Shown: one piece after another, positions 53,008 through 61,864 of the stretch
Layout of the letters: every line of letters starts with the position of its first letter
Numbering within the stretch: position 1 is the first letter of the stretch
From: CAJPQU01 sp052170475
GTDB taxonomy: Bacteria; Bacillota; Negativicutes; Selenomonadales; Selenomonadaceae
Assembly: GCA_052170475.1 (NCBI GenBank)
Contig: JBQNAL010000001.1
Coordinates: forward strand, 179,689 to 243,688
Reading direction: 5' to 3'
Length of the DNA stretch: 64,000 bases
Notes under the pieces: model-generated
Told to the model about the DNA's origin: nothing
What the model saw: the letters and a program-made list of their open reading frames with translations, nothing else
Databases searched by the model: none
Translations under genes and position numbers: made by a program

Positions 53008-55164
53008 TTACATTTCAAAGGACAGCCCCACCATGACGCTGCGCCCGCGCGCTTTGTACCATTGCCAGTAATCGAGGTCAAACAAATTTTCCACCGTCAG
53101 GGATAGGGTCGCGTTTTTCATGAATTGATAATTGATGCCGCAGTTGGCGATGAAAAACGCGTCGTCGGAGAGATAATGCCCGCTAAATTCATCGGGTTCG
53201 TTGCGGTTGCTGATGTACTGCCCCTCAAGGTAAGCGCTCCACGGCTTTTTATCGTATTTCACGCCCAAGTGCAGGGTGTGCTGCGGAATATAGTAGATGC
53301 GATCCCCATCGCCGTCCGTCGCGCGCTCGTAATTATAATTCACGAAGGCGGACCAAGCATGGCTGAAGTTATGCCGCAGCTCTATCTCGCCACCCACTTT
53401 TTTGGCACGGTTCAGATTGATGTAGTGGCGATTGCCTGCGGCATCCGGTGCACTGACCCCAATCATATCCGTCGTTTTCGCGTGGTAGAAGGAAAGGCCG
53501 AGATAGGTCCGATCGTCGAACTGTTTCTTCCCGCCGAACTCAAAGGTATTTGACTTTTCCGGGGTCAAGGCAGGATTGCCGTGATATCCATAGGCCGGTT
53601 CGGAATAAAGCTGGTAGAGGCGCGGCGGATTGAAGGAATGCCCAAAAGAAGCGTAGAGCGTCGTCTTTGGGTCGGGGAAATATTCCAGCACAAGTTTTGG
53701 GCTGAGTTCCGTATAGGAAGCATCCTCGTGGCGCTTGTAGGAACTCGGCGTCCAGACATAGCCGTCATATTTTTTGTAATGGTCAAGGCGCAGGCCCAGA
53801 TGGATGCCGAAGCGCTCATTGAGCTTGTACTCGTCGGAGAGAAAGAACGCCGCTACCAAATCGTTGCCGCCCATCTTGCGCCGGTAGGCGGTGATGGAAG
53901 AATGATCGTGCCAATGCGCCAGACGGGATTGGATGTAATCCATGGAATCGCGCTGAAAATCAAAGCCGGTGACAAGGGTGTGCGCTCCAAAATCCCATGT
54001 CTTTTGCAGATCCAGTTTATACGTCTTGCTGGGGTAGTTCGTATCGTATCCCGGCCCCCGCCCCGCCAAGTCATCACCAGTCGAGTAGCCGCTCTCTTTC
54101 ACATGCGTAAGACCGGCGTTTATGATGAGCTTATTGCGATCGTCCTTGTATTGCAAGGCGTGCCGGTCAGTAATCCGACGGCCGTCATAGTCCGTAAAAT
54201 CCGATTCATCAAAGTCATAATATTTTGTGCCGAGGAGGACGCTGCCTTCAAAGATGGGATTTCCTGCCGCATCCACCAGATATGACTGCGGATCGACGGC
54301 AAAATAGCGGTAGCGGTCATGCGTATAGCGGTAGGTGAGGGATTGGTCGGGGGTAAATTGATATTTCACTTTGAAGTTCAGGGTATTGTCCTCACTGGCC
54401 CCTGTCCCCGGTATCCCCAAAAGATAAATGGTACTGCCGCTGCCCCGTATCGTCTTGATGGCGCCGGTGGCTACGGTACCCGAAGGCGCAGTTTTCGTGC
54501 CACGCGTTGCATAGCTGTATTTTTTCATCCAGCCATCGGTCTGCTTATTTTCGTAACCAAACCCCACCGACCATTTCTCATCTACTTTCTTGGAGAGATT
54601 GATCCCGTTTTTCCATGTGTACCGGGAACCGTAGGATACATAGCCCCGCACGCTGTCCTTATCCGGGTCCTTGCCGATGATGTTCACCACGGCCCCAACC
54701 GCCTTGCCGCCGTAAAGAGACGAAGCCGCGCCACGCAGTACCTCGATCCGCTCCACGTCTTCCACGGAAACGGCGTTCCAATTCATGCTGCCGGAATACC
54801 CGTCGTTCATGACCATGCCGTCATAGAGGAAAAGAATATTGCTCTCGCCGAACCCGCGAATGGTGATGCCGTTGGCGACTTCTGACATGCCGTGCGTGCG
54901 GGCATCATAAACGCCCGGCAGCATTGCCAACGCGTCGCTCAGCGTCTTGACGTTGTGCATCTTGATGTCTTCTGCTGTGACGACGCTGATGCTGGCGGGG
55001 ACTTTTAGCGTATCCCGTTCCGTGCGCGTCGCCGTCACCACGATCTCCTCAATCGTGTAGGTCGCTAACTCTTCGTCCACCTTGGTTGCCGCTTCCGCGC
55101 CTGCGGTCATACCGAGGCTCATCATCGTCCCCACCACGGCGGCCGTTACCTTTTTTCCTTGCAC
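53008..55164 (-). CDS. TonB-dependent receptor
   Basis: A 718-residue receptor. It has a signal peptide (cleaved near GAEAAT), a TonB-box region (YTIEEIVVTATRTE), a plug (about 45-170, VERIEVLRGAASSLYGGKAVG) and a barrel ending GLSFEM. In the barrel, a FNPPRLYQLYSEPAYG segment is like the FRAP/NPNL-bearing loops of heme and catecholate receptors. A GTG start at 55164 has AAGGAG 11 bases upstream. The promoter contains a Fur-like box between -35 and -10, so iron repression is expected. It is divergent from the heme-module receptor. The ligand is unknown. Confidence 0.9.
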   Translation of the reverse strand: MQGKKVTAAVVGTMMSLGMTAGAEAATKVDEELATYTIEEIVVTATRTERDTLKVPASISVVTAEDIKMHNVKTLSDALAMLPGVYDARTHGMSEVANGITIRGFGESNILFLYDGMVMNDGYSGSMNWNAVSVEDVERIEVLRGAASSLYGGKAVGAVVNIIGKDPDKDSVRGYVSYGSRYTWKNGINLSKKVDEKWSVGFGYENKQTDGWMKKYSYATRGTKTAPSGTVATGAIKTIRGSGSTIYLLGIPGTGASEDNTLNFKVKYQFTPDQSLTYRYTHDRYRYFAVDPQSYLVDAAGNPIFEGSVLLGTKYYDFDESDFTDYDGRRITDRHALQYKDDRNKLIINAGLTHVKESGYSTGDDLAGRGPGYDTNYPSKTYKLDLQKTWDFGAHTLVTGFDFQRDSMDYIQSRLAHWHDHSSITAYRRKMGGNDLVAAFFLSDEYKLNERFGIHLGLRLDHYKKYDGYVWTPSSYKRHEDASYTELSPKLVLEYFPDPKTTLYASFGHSFNPPRLYQLYSEPAYGYHGNPALTPEKSNTFEFGGKKQFDDRTYLGLSFYHAKTTDMIGVSAPDAAGNRHYINLNRAKKVGGEIELRHNFSHAWSAFVNYNYERATDGDGDRIYYIPQHTLHLGVKYDKKPWSAYLEGQYISNRNEPDEFSGHYLSDDAFFIANCGINYQFMKNATLSLTVENLFDLDYWQWYKARGRSVMVGLSFEM

Positions 55165-55253
55165 CCTCTGCTCACTCCTTCGTTACAGATTGACGAACCA
55201 TACATATCGGCTCGCCTTCTTTTTCCTCTTGTCGTATTCCTTAGTACGGCTAA

Positions 55254-55282
55254 ATTATAATGTGAATCATTAACGAAATCAA
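55254..55282 (-). promoter_or_regulatory. Promoter of the minus-strand TonB receptor
   Basis: Minus strand TTGATT (55277-55282), 17 bases, TATAAT (55254-55259). The Fur-like box fills the spacer. Confidence 0.75.
55256..55274. promoter_or_regulatory. Fur box
   Basis: This 19-base site agrees at 15 positions with the classic Fur consensus; the core reads TAATGTGAATCATTA. It lies over the minus-strand promoter between the divergent receptor genes. Confidence 0.7.
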
Positions 55283-55291
55283 GATGATGTT

Positions 55292-55306
55292 TCATTCAAA
55301 TAATGA
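55292..55306. promoter_or_regulatory. Second Fur-like palindrome
   Basis: TCATT-CAAAT-AATGA, an inverted repeat 17 bases from the first Fur box and 30 bases before the plus-strand promoter. Confidence 0.45.
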
Positions 55307-55336
55307 GAACGTGAGAAATACTTGCAGAAGTCTTCG

Positions 55337-55364
55337 TTGTTTATTTTATTGATTATGCTATAAT
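55337..55364 (+). promoter_or_regulatory. Promoter of the heme module
   Basis: TTGTTT (55337-55342), 16 bases, TGC-TATAAT (55359-55364), 65 bases before the receptor start. Confidence 0.6.
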
Positions 55365-55428
55365 TAATAAAGAGGTGTATCATATTTAGGCGATGATGAA
55401 TGTCTTCTCAAGGAGGTCATTGAGGAAA

Positions 55429-57507
55429 ATGAAGAAAAAGATGACGGGATTGACGATAGCTGTGTTGCTATGTTTGGGGCAGGGGAGCTATGCGGCGGAA
55501 GTGGCGCCGGAGGATTTGATGACGTTTACCTTGGACGAGATTGTCGTCACGGCAACACGGACGGAACATAGGGCGAAAGAAGTGCCCGCCGCCACGCAGG
55601 TGATTACCGAAGATGAGATCAAAAGGTCGGGGAGCAATAGCTTGCGGGATCTCTTTTCTCTGGAAACGAATTTCTTCCAGAAGCAAAAGGTTCGCGGCGG
55701 CGGTCATGAAGTCATGATCCGGGGCATGGATACGGATAAATCTTTGATTTTGGTGAACGGCCGCCGCCTCTCCAATGAGAGCAGCACGTCGCTTGGGAAT
55801 GCGAAAGCCTTGGATCGCATCAATATTCATAACGTGCAGCGGGTGGAGGTCGTATACGGCCCATCCAGCGCCCTGTACGGCTCCGAAGCTATGGGCGGCG
55901 TCATCAACATCATCACGAAAGCGCCGGAAAAGCAAGCGGTGACGGTGGGGGCTTCTCAGGCGTCTACCGAAGCGAATAACTGGTACCATTTCGACTTGGG
56001 GCAGATCGGGAAGTTCGCGGGGACGGTGGATGTGAAAGTGAATCAGCTCCGCCGCCTCATGGAGCCGCAAGACACTTCGTCCAACAATTACGGGACGGCC
56101 CAGACTTACAGTTTTTCCGCTGATTACCACTTTACGGATCATGATTCTCTGAATGTTTATGGAGATTATTACAGCCAACATTTGGGCTATGATACGGGAG
56201 CAGGGATTTCAAAATATTATTCTGCCAAGATGGGCATGAATACGGCAAAGGGCAATGCAGTGGTATCGGGGGAGGGCGGCCGCGATTATCGGCAGCAAAA
56301 TTATGGGATCGGCTACCATCGGACAACAGGTAAGCATGATTGGCAGGTACGAACGTATTACAGCAAGATCGAATATCGGGATTGGTCAGAAAATACGGTA
56401 TCCAATATCGTCCCTAACATGGATCCATTTTCGCTCATGGTGTTCGCCAATTATATGAAGTCCACCTACGGCAAAGATGATTTCAACATCAATGACAACC
56501 GCCTGTACGCGATTGAAGCGCGGGATACGATACGTTTTTCCGATCGTCATCGCTTGACGTTTGGTGGGGAGTTCCTCAATCAGCGGACGTACGGTACGGA
56601 TTTAGGGGACGCAGATGGTATGTCGCACAGCATTTCCTGGCGGGGCATGAAAGCGAAGGCCGCACAGGAACGCTCCGTTCGCACTTACGCCGGTTACGTC
56701 CAAGAGGAGCTGACCTTCGGACGGTGGTTTGTCGTACCCGCCCTGCGCTACGATCACCATGAGCGCTTTGGTAGCCATGTGTCACCACGGCTGGGGGCGA
56801 CGTACAATGTGTCGGACAATCTGCGGATCAAGGCGAATTACGGCACGGGCTTTAAGGCGCCGGACATGATGAAGCTTTACCAAATCCTGCGGCGTCGCAT
56901 GGGTTCGGGCTGGGTGGAATTGGACGGCAATCCGAATCTGAAGCCCGAGGCGTCGCGGAGTTTTGATATTGGGGTGGAAGCGGAGTTCGGCAAGGGTTTC
57001 GGTTCTTTGACCTACTTTGATACGCAGGTGGATAACCTCATCCGTTCGGAGTACATCGGCCCGCACAAGGTGGGCGCTATCACTTACAGTCAATATGTGT
57101 ATACGAATGCGGAAAAAGCCCACCTGCGCGGGCTGGAAAGCACGCTGGGCTATAATTTCACGAATCGGTGGCGCTTTAAGGTTTTGACCAATTGGCTGAG
57201 TGCGCGGGATACCTCTAAGAATCGGGATCTTACGCAGCGGGCACGCTTGTCGCAGATATATCAGCTCAGCTATGACGATCATCAGGAGGATGGCTGGAGC
57301 GTCGCCTTGTGGAACCGTTTCGATTACGGGTATGTGACGAGAGAATATGGGAAGAAGACTTATAATTTGCTGAACCTTACGCTGACGAAGCGTTTTGGCG
57401 CGGATACCCGCCTGTTCGCCAGCGTGGAAAATATTTTTGATCGGCGGGACGACGACTGTGATTTAGATGGCCGGTATTGGATGATCGGTGTGGAGCATAA
57501 CTTCTGA
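55429..57507 (+). CDS. TonB-dependent receptor of the heme module
   Basis: A 692-residue receptor. A signal peptide (ending GSYAAE) is followed by the TonB-box region TFTLDEIVVTATRTE, a plug (about 50-165, VEVVYGPSSALYGSEAMGG) and a barrel with GTGFKAPDMMKLYQ, close to the FRAP/NPNL region of hemoglobin and heme receptors, ending GVEHNF. The ATG at 55429 is preferred; earlier in-frame starts have AGGAGG too near or too far. It is co-transcribed with a binding protein, the radical SAM heme enzyme and a flavodoxin. The operon context makes heme the likely ligand. Confidence 0.88.
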   Translation: MKKKMTGLTIAVLLCLGQGSYAAEVAPEDLMTFTLDEIVVTATRTEHRAKEVPAATQVITEDEIKRSGSNSLRDLFSLETNFFQKQKVRGGGHEVMIRGMDTDKSLILVNGRRLSNESSTSLGNAKALDRINIHNVQRVEVVYGPSSALYGSEAMGGVINIITKAPEKQAVTVGASQASTEANNWYHFDLGQIGKFAGTVDVKVNQLRRLMEPQDTSSNNYGTAQTYSFSADYHFTDHDSLNVYGDYYSQHLGYDTGAGISKYYSAKMGMNTAKGNAVVSGEGGRDYRQQNYGIGYHRTTGKHDWQVRTYYSKIEYRDWSENTVSNIVPNMDPFSLMVFANYMKSTYGKDDFNINDNRLYAIEARDTIRFSDRHRLTFGGEFLNQRTYGTDLGDADGMSHSISWRGMKAKAAQERSVRTYAGYVQEELTFGRWFVVPALRYDHHERFGSHVSPRLGATYNVSDNLRIKANYGTGFKAPDMMKLYQILRRRMGSGWVELDGNPNLKPEASRSFDIGVEAEFGKGFGSLTYFDTQVDNLIRSEYIGPHKVGAITYSQYVYTNAEKAHLRGLESTLGYNFTNRWRFKVLTNWLSARDTSKNRDLTQRARLSQIYQLSYDDHQEDGWSVALWNRFDYGYVTREYGKKTYNLLNLTLTKRFGADTRLFASVENIFDRRDDDCDLDGRYWMIGVEHNF

Positions 57508-58481
57508 TGAATACGGCGAAGAGGTGTAAAAGGTTGGCCATGGGGATCGTCCTCGGCGTGGTGTCGCTCGTTTTGGCGGCCTGCGGGGGGATGACTCAAA
57601 CCGCCGCCGTTTCGGACGCGCCCTTTTATACCGTGCGGGACAGCGTGGGGCGGGAGGTCGTTTTGAGAAAGCAGCCAAAGCGCGTCGTGCTTTTGACGGC
57701 GTCCTTTGTCAATATGATGCACGCGGTGGGCGGTGATTTCGTCGCTTGGGCGAACAGCCCCAGCGACGTGGGCGCGGAAGCGGCGCGGGGCAAGAAGACC
57801 GTGGGCTACACCTATCAGGTGGATATGGAGGCGCTCTTGCGCGAGGAGCCGGATTTGGTCATCGGTTTGCCGGGCCTGCACAGTCGACTGCAGCAGCCCT
57901 TGCAGGAGAACCACATCCCTTTTTTGCTGCTGTCTCTCTCTAACTTTGAGCAGATAAAGCGGGCGGTCACGATCTTGGCGGACGTGAGCGGCCGCCATGC
58001 GGAGGGGCAGACGCTGATCGCGGGGATGGAGCGGGACATGGAGGAGACGGCAGCGGCGCTACCCAAAGAGGCGTCTCGATTCGTCGTCATTCACGGCACG
58101 GCACAGTCCGTGACCATTGAGTGTGACGGTACGCTCGCCTGTGAGGCGGCGGCGCGCCTTGGCCTAAAAAATGCGTTCGGCGACCTGCGGGCACCCGAGG
58201 GCGGCTCCCATTTGCCGTTTAGCATGGAGCAATTAGTGGAGAAGGATCCCGATATTCTTTTCTTGACGACGATGGTCGCGCCAGGGAAGGAACAGGACGC
58301 CTTCAAGGATCATCTCATGGCGCATCCGGCTTGGGCGGCGCTGAAGGCCGTTCGCGAGGGGCGCGTCTATTTTCTGCCGCAGAAGTATTTCCTCATGAGT
58401 CCCGGGGTGGAGTATCCTAAAGCGGTACGGTTCATGGCCGAGCAGCTTTACCCCGATCGGGGAAGGAAGGAGGAGACGTGA
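57507..58481 (+). CDS. Heme/iron-type ABC substrate-binding lipoprotein
   Basis: A 324-residue lipoprotein (lipobox LVLAAC near residue 25) of the FecB/BtuF/HutB class. It has TVRDSVGREVVLRKQPKRVV, DLVIGLPG and MLAHPAWAALKAVREGRVYFLP-type C-terminal features (the visible text is HLMAHPAWAALKAVREGR). Its ATG shares one base with the receptor stop (TGATG), so translation is coupled. No permease or ATPase follows, so it must pair with an importer elsewhere, perhaps the FecBCDE-type set at 38-41 kb. Confidence 0.86.
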   Translation: MNTAKRCKRLAMGIVLGVVSLVLAACGGMTQTAAVSDAPFYTVRDSVGREVVLRKQPKRVVLLTASFVNMMHAVGGDFVAWANSPSDVGAEAARGKKTVGYTYQVDMEALLREEPDLVIGLPGLHSRLQQPLQENHIPFLLLSLSNFEQIKRAVTILADVSGRHAEGQTLIAGMERDMEETAAALPKEASRFVVIHGTAQSVTIECDGTLACEAAARLGLKNAFGDLRAPEGGSHLPFSMEQLVEKDPDILFLTTMVAPGKEQDAFKDHLMAHPAWAALKAVREGRVYFLPQKYFLMSPGVEYPKAVRFMAEQLYPDRGRKEET

Positions 58482-58483
58482 GG

Positions 58484-59899
58484 ATGGAAGTGGCAGAAAA
58501 AAATCGGGAGGAACTCTTTCGGGAAACGGATTTTTTGTCGGGCGGCGGTGAATTTCGCGGTTCACCTTGGGACATTGTATGGCAGGATCCCCCCTATGAG
58601 AGCCGTGGGAAAACGGCGCTGCCGCCGCCCGTGATGCAAAAGGCGATGATGGAAGTTCTCACCCGGGGGACGCCGCGGGGAAAGGCCGCCGTCTACATTC
58701 ATATTCCTTTCTGTCGCTTGGCCTGCACATACTGCGCGTTCTACAAGAAGCAGACCGACGAAGCGCAGCAGGCGGCGTATGTGGAGCGGATCTTGGTGGA
58801 GCTTGCCTTTTTGCAGAAGATGCCCTATGTGGGAAAATCTCAAATCGCCGCCGTGTTTTTTGGCGGCGGTACGCCGAGCATTTTGACGGCAGACGAGATC
58901 CTTCGCATTGTCGCGGCGGTGGGCAAGACGTTTCCTTTGACGCCGGATGTCGAGATTACGCTGGAGGCCTCCTTGTCGGACATGACGGAGGAAAAATTGG
59001 CCGCCGCCATGGCGGGCGGCGTCAATCGGTTCAGCTTCGGCGTGCAGTCGTTTCAGACGAAGATACGGCAGCGGGTGGGACGCCCCGTCCCCCGGGAGGA
59101 GGCGATAGAGAAGCTGCGGCGCTTTTCCGATCTGTCGGAGAATATCATCATCGACCTGATCTACGGTCTGCCGGGGGAAACGGAAGAGACCATGCACCAA
59201 GATATTCGTGACGCCATGGCGGCTCGCGTGACGGGGCTTGACCTCTATAAGCTGCAGCTCTTGCCTCACTCGGTATTGGCGCGGCAATTTGCCGACAGCG
59301 GCAAAACGCTCGATGTCGTCGCGTTGGGAAAACTCTTTTCGGCTGCCGAGGAGGAGCTGGAAAGAGGGTGGGCGGAAAATATTTCCTTTTGCCATTGGCG
59401 CTATCGACCGTCGGAAAGAAGCGTTTACAATCGGATGGCGCTGGACGGCAGCGATGTGTTTGCCTTAGGGATGGCCTGCGGGGGTAGCATAGGGGGCATT
59501 TCCTTCATGAAGCCCATGGCGGACGCCATGTATCAAAAGACTTCCGCCATGGGGTATGTGCCGATGGCGGGGAAGAAAAAGAAAACCGGCAGCTCGTTCT
59601 TAGGGGCGTTGGCGGGGATGTGCGGAGAGGGACGGCTGGATATGGCGCGTTTATCTGCGGCATGTCCTTTCCCCGCGGAGCCGTTTTTGCGCCCTGTGTG
59701 TGAAACATGGGCGTCGTGGGGACTATTGGAAAAGGACGAGGCGGGGTACCGTTATACGTCGCCGGGGCGGTTTTGGCATCGGGTGCTGCAGCGCCATCTC
59801 CTTCGCGGCGCGGAGTACGTGATGTACGGTGCGCCGGGGGCGGAGGACGAGGCGCGGCGCGCCGGCACGAAGTGGGAAGATATGGGAAATTTGCGGTGA
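58484..59899 (+). CDS. hutW: Anaerobic heme-degrading radical SAM enzyme (ChuW/HutW family)
   Basis: A 471-residue radical SAM protein. The cluster motif CRLACTYC lies near residue 83, preceded by VYIHIPF as in HemN-type enzymes. The FFGGGTPS SAM-binding motif, the FSFGVQSF segment and a long C-terminal HemN-like part follow. The N-terminal 60-residue extension and operon company fit ChuW/HutW, which opens the heme ring without oxygen, releasing iron and making a linear tetrapyrrole. The ATG at 58484 has GAGGAG upstream; a GTG six bases earlier overlaps the previous stop. Confusion with HemN or HemW is possible, but the flavodoxin and heme receptor favour HutW. Confidence 0.85.
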   Translation: MEVAEKNREELFRETDFLSGGGEFRGSPWDIVWQDPPYESRGKTALPPPVMQKAMMEVLTRGTPRGKAAVYIHIPFCRLACTYCAFYKKQTDEAQQAAYVERILVELAFLQKMPYVGKSQIAAVFFGGGTPSILTADEILRIVAAVGKTFPLTPDVEITLEASLSDMTEEKLAAAMAGGVNRFSFGVQSFQTKIRQRVGRPVPREEAIEKLRRFSDLSENIIIDLIYGLPGETEETMHQDIRDAMAARVTGLDLYKLQLLPHSVLARQFADSGKTLDVVALGKLFSAAEEELERGWAENISFCHWRYRPSERSVYNRMALDGSDVFALGMACGGSIGGISFMKPMADAMYQKTSAMGYVPMAGKKKKTGSSFLGALAGMCGEGRLDMARLSAACPFPAEPFLRPVCETWASWGLLEKDEAGYRYTSPGRFWHRVLQRHLLRGAEYVMYGAPGAEDEARRAGTKWEDMGNLR

Positions 59900-59914
59900 G
59901 CATAGGAGCGAATC

Positions 59915-60445
59915 ATGAAGAAATTTTTGATTGTGTATTCGAGTAAGACCGGGAACACGGAGAAGGTGGCTCGGGCACTCTTTGAAGCCGGCGGCGAGGA
60001 CTGTGACCTCCTGCCGGTCGAAAAGGCGGAGGATACCGCAGGGTATCAAGTCGTATTCGCCGGGTATTGGGTCGATCGGGGGGAGCCGGATAAAAATATG
60101 CAGCGCTTTTTGTCGGCGCGGAAAGGGGAGAAACTTGTCCTCTTTCAGACGCTGGGGGCGGAGCCGGATTCGGAGCACGCCATGACGTCCTTCGCCAACG
60201 CGGGAAAGTATCTCAGCCCTGACAATAAGATCTTGGGCATCTTCTCCGTGCGGGGCGCCATCGATCCGAAGCTGATCGAATGGATGCGATCGCTGCCGAA
60301 GGACAATCCCCACGGGGCGAATCCCGCCAGTGAAAAGCGCTGGGCAGACGCCGCGACGCACCCCGACGCGGCCGATTTAGCGGCGGCGAAAACGTATATG
60401 GAAAAATTTCATACTTTGTGGAATCGCTGGGGGAAAATGATGTAA
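59915..60445 (+). CDS. Flavodoxin-family electron carrier
   Basis: A 176-residue flavodoxin-fold protein with the FMN phosphate loop SSKTGNTEKVA at residues 9-19 and an AGYWVDRGEPD loop. It starts 15 bases after hutW with AGGAG upstream. In other heme operons a flavodoxin-like protein (HmuF type) acts next to the radical SAM enzyme, giving electrons or reducing the tetrapyrrole product. This role is inferred from position. It is the last gene before the B12 riboswitch. Confidence 0.88.
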   Translation: MKKFLIVYSSKTGNTEKVARALFEAGGEDCDLLPVEKAEDTAGYQVVFAGYWVDRGEPDKNMQRFLSARKGEKLVLFQTLGAEPDSEHAMTSFANAGKYLSPDNKILGIFSVRGAIDPKLIEWMRSLPKDNPHGANPASEKRWADAATHPDAADLAAAKTYMEKFHTLWNRWGKMM

Positions 60446-60510
60446 ATTTCCCGCTAAAATGGATTTTCCTATAGTAACTCGTCCCCGAATGCGCTATAAT
60501 GGGAAAAGTA

Positions 60511-60662
60511 ACAGGCGCTGACGCTTAATAGGGAAGTTCGGTTCGATTCCGACGCGGTCCCGCCACTGTGAAGGGGAGCGTTCTCCATTGTGCCACTGGA
60601 TTGTCCGGGAAGGCGGAAAACGTGATGAGCCAAGCCAGGAGACCTGCCTGTTGCGAGACACC
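60511..60662 (+). ncRNA. Cobalamin riboswitch
   Basis: All expected blocks are present in order: a GGAA-GGT segment near 60531, CCGCCACTGTG at 60560-60570, and the B12 box AGCCAGGAGACCTGCC at 60633-60648 preceded by GATGAGCC. A TATAAT at 60495 gives the promoter. After the aptamer, CCTGC/GCAGG and CACCG/CGGTG pairs and a T7 run at 60711-60717 suggest a transcription-terminating expression platform before cbiD. Confidence 0.93.
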
Positions 60663-60760
60663 GGCCTGCGTGGGCAGGCGGCCTACGGTGGATAGGCGGA
60701 GGGGTGCGGTTTTTTTGTGCGCGTGAAATCCTCCTGCCGATGGGACAGGGGGATTTTTTA

Positions 60761-61864
60761 TTGAAAAAGGAACTGCGCGGCGGCTACACCACCGGGGCCT
60801 GTATGGCTGCGGGGGTCATGGCCTGCCTTTTGTTTCGACAGGGTCGCCCCTATGAACGGCTCACTCTCATCGCGCTGGATGGGACGCCCCTCGACATTCC
60901 CGTCAAGGACGTTCATGAGGTAGAGGGCGGGCTGTGTGCCGAGATCATCAAGGACGCCGGGGACGATCCCGACATCACGAACGGTGTATCGGTCTTTACG
61001 ACGATTCGCTTTTTGCCGCCGGGGAGCGGGCTCGTATTCAAGGGCGGACAGGGGATCGGGCGGGTGACGAAGCCGGGGCTTTCCGTTCCCGTGGGGGAGC
61101 CGTCGATCAATCCCGGCCCACGAAAATTGGTGCGGTCGGTGCTGGATTCTCTCTTGCCGGGGAAGGACGATTTGGAGGTTGAGGTTTCGATCCCGGCGGG
61201 GGTGGAGCTCGCAAAAAGGACGCTCAACCCCATCTTGGGCGTGGAGGGGGGCATTTCCGTCATCGGGACGACGGGGGTTCTCCGCCCGATGTCGGAGGAG
61301 GGGTTCAAAAATTCTCTCCTCCCGCAGATCGATGTGGCGAAGGCGGCGGGGTACGAGACGCAGATCTTTGTGCCCGGGAAGATCGGGGAGAACATCGCCG
61401 TGGCTACGGGTCTTCCCGAAGGCGCCGTCGTGCAGACGAGCAATTTCATCGGCTTCATGCTGGAGGGAGCGGCGGAGCGCAAGCTGAAAAAAGTGCTGCT
61501 CTTGGGACACATCGGCAAATTGGCCAAGGTGGCGGCGGGCGTCTTTTACACGCATAACCGCATCGGGGACGCCCGCCTCGAAACCATGGCCGCTTACGCA
61601 GCGGCGGAAGGGCTTCCTCCCGAGGGGGTGAAGCGCGTCTTGGGCGCTACCACGACGGAGGACGCCATGGTGACCATTGAAGAATACGGTCTGACGAAAG
61701 TGTACGACATCATCGCCGCCCGCGCCAGCGCCCGTGCCGAGCGTTACGTTTTCGGGGATCTCAAGATAGGCACCGTGCTGGCGACGCTGCGGGGGCAGAT
61801 CTTGGGGATGGATGACGAGGCGCGTCAGATAGGAAGGGATTTTCATTGGCACATCGAATCATAA
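60761..61864 (+). CDS. cbiD: Cobalt-precorrin-5B C1-methyltransferase CbiD
   Basis: A 367-residue CbiD of the anaerobic cobalamin pathway. It starts KKELRGGYTTGACMAAG, the hallmark N-terminus, and has GxxPTNPxP-like SINPGPRKLV and IPAGVELAKRTLNPILGVEGG. A TTG start at 60761 is chosen because AGGGGG lies 8 bases upstream and homologues start here; an ATG at 60740 has no ribosome site. It is first of the riboswitch-controlled cbi operon and overlaps cbiE by 19 bases. Confidence 0.94.
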   Translation: MKKELRGGYTTGACMAAGVMACLLFRQGRPYERLTLIALDGTPLDIPVKDVHEVEGGLCAEIIKDAGDDPDITNGVSVFTTIRFLPPGSGLVFKGGQGIGRVTKPGLSVPVGEPSINPGPRKLVRSVLDSLLPGKDDLEVEVSIPAGVELAKRTLNPILGVEGGISVIGTTGVLRPMSEEGFKNSLLPQIDVAKAAGYETQIFVPGKIGENIAVATGLPEGAVVQTSNFIGFMLEGAAERKLKKVLLLGHIGKLAKVAAGVFYTHNRIGDARLETMAAYAAAEGLPPEGVKRVLGATTTEDAMVTIEEYGLTKVYDIIAARASARAERYVFGDLKIGTVLATLRGQILGMDDEARQIGRDFHWHIES

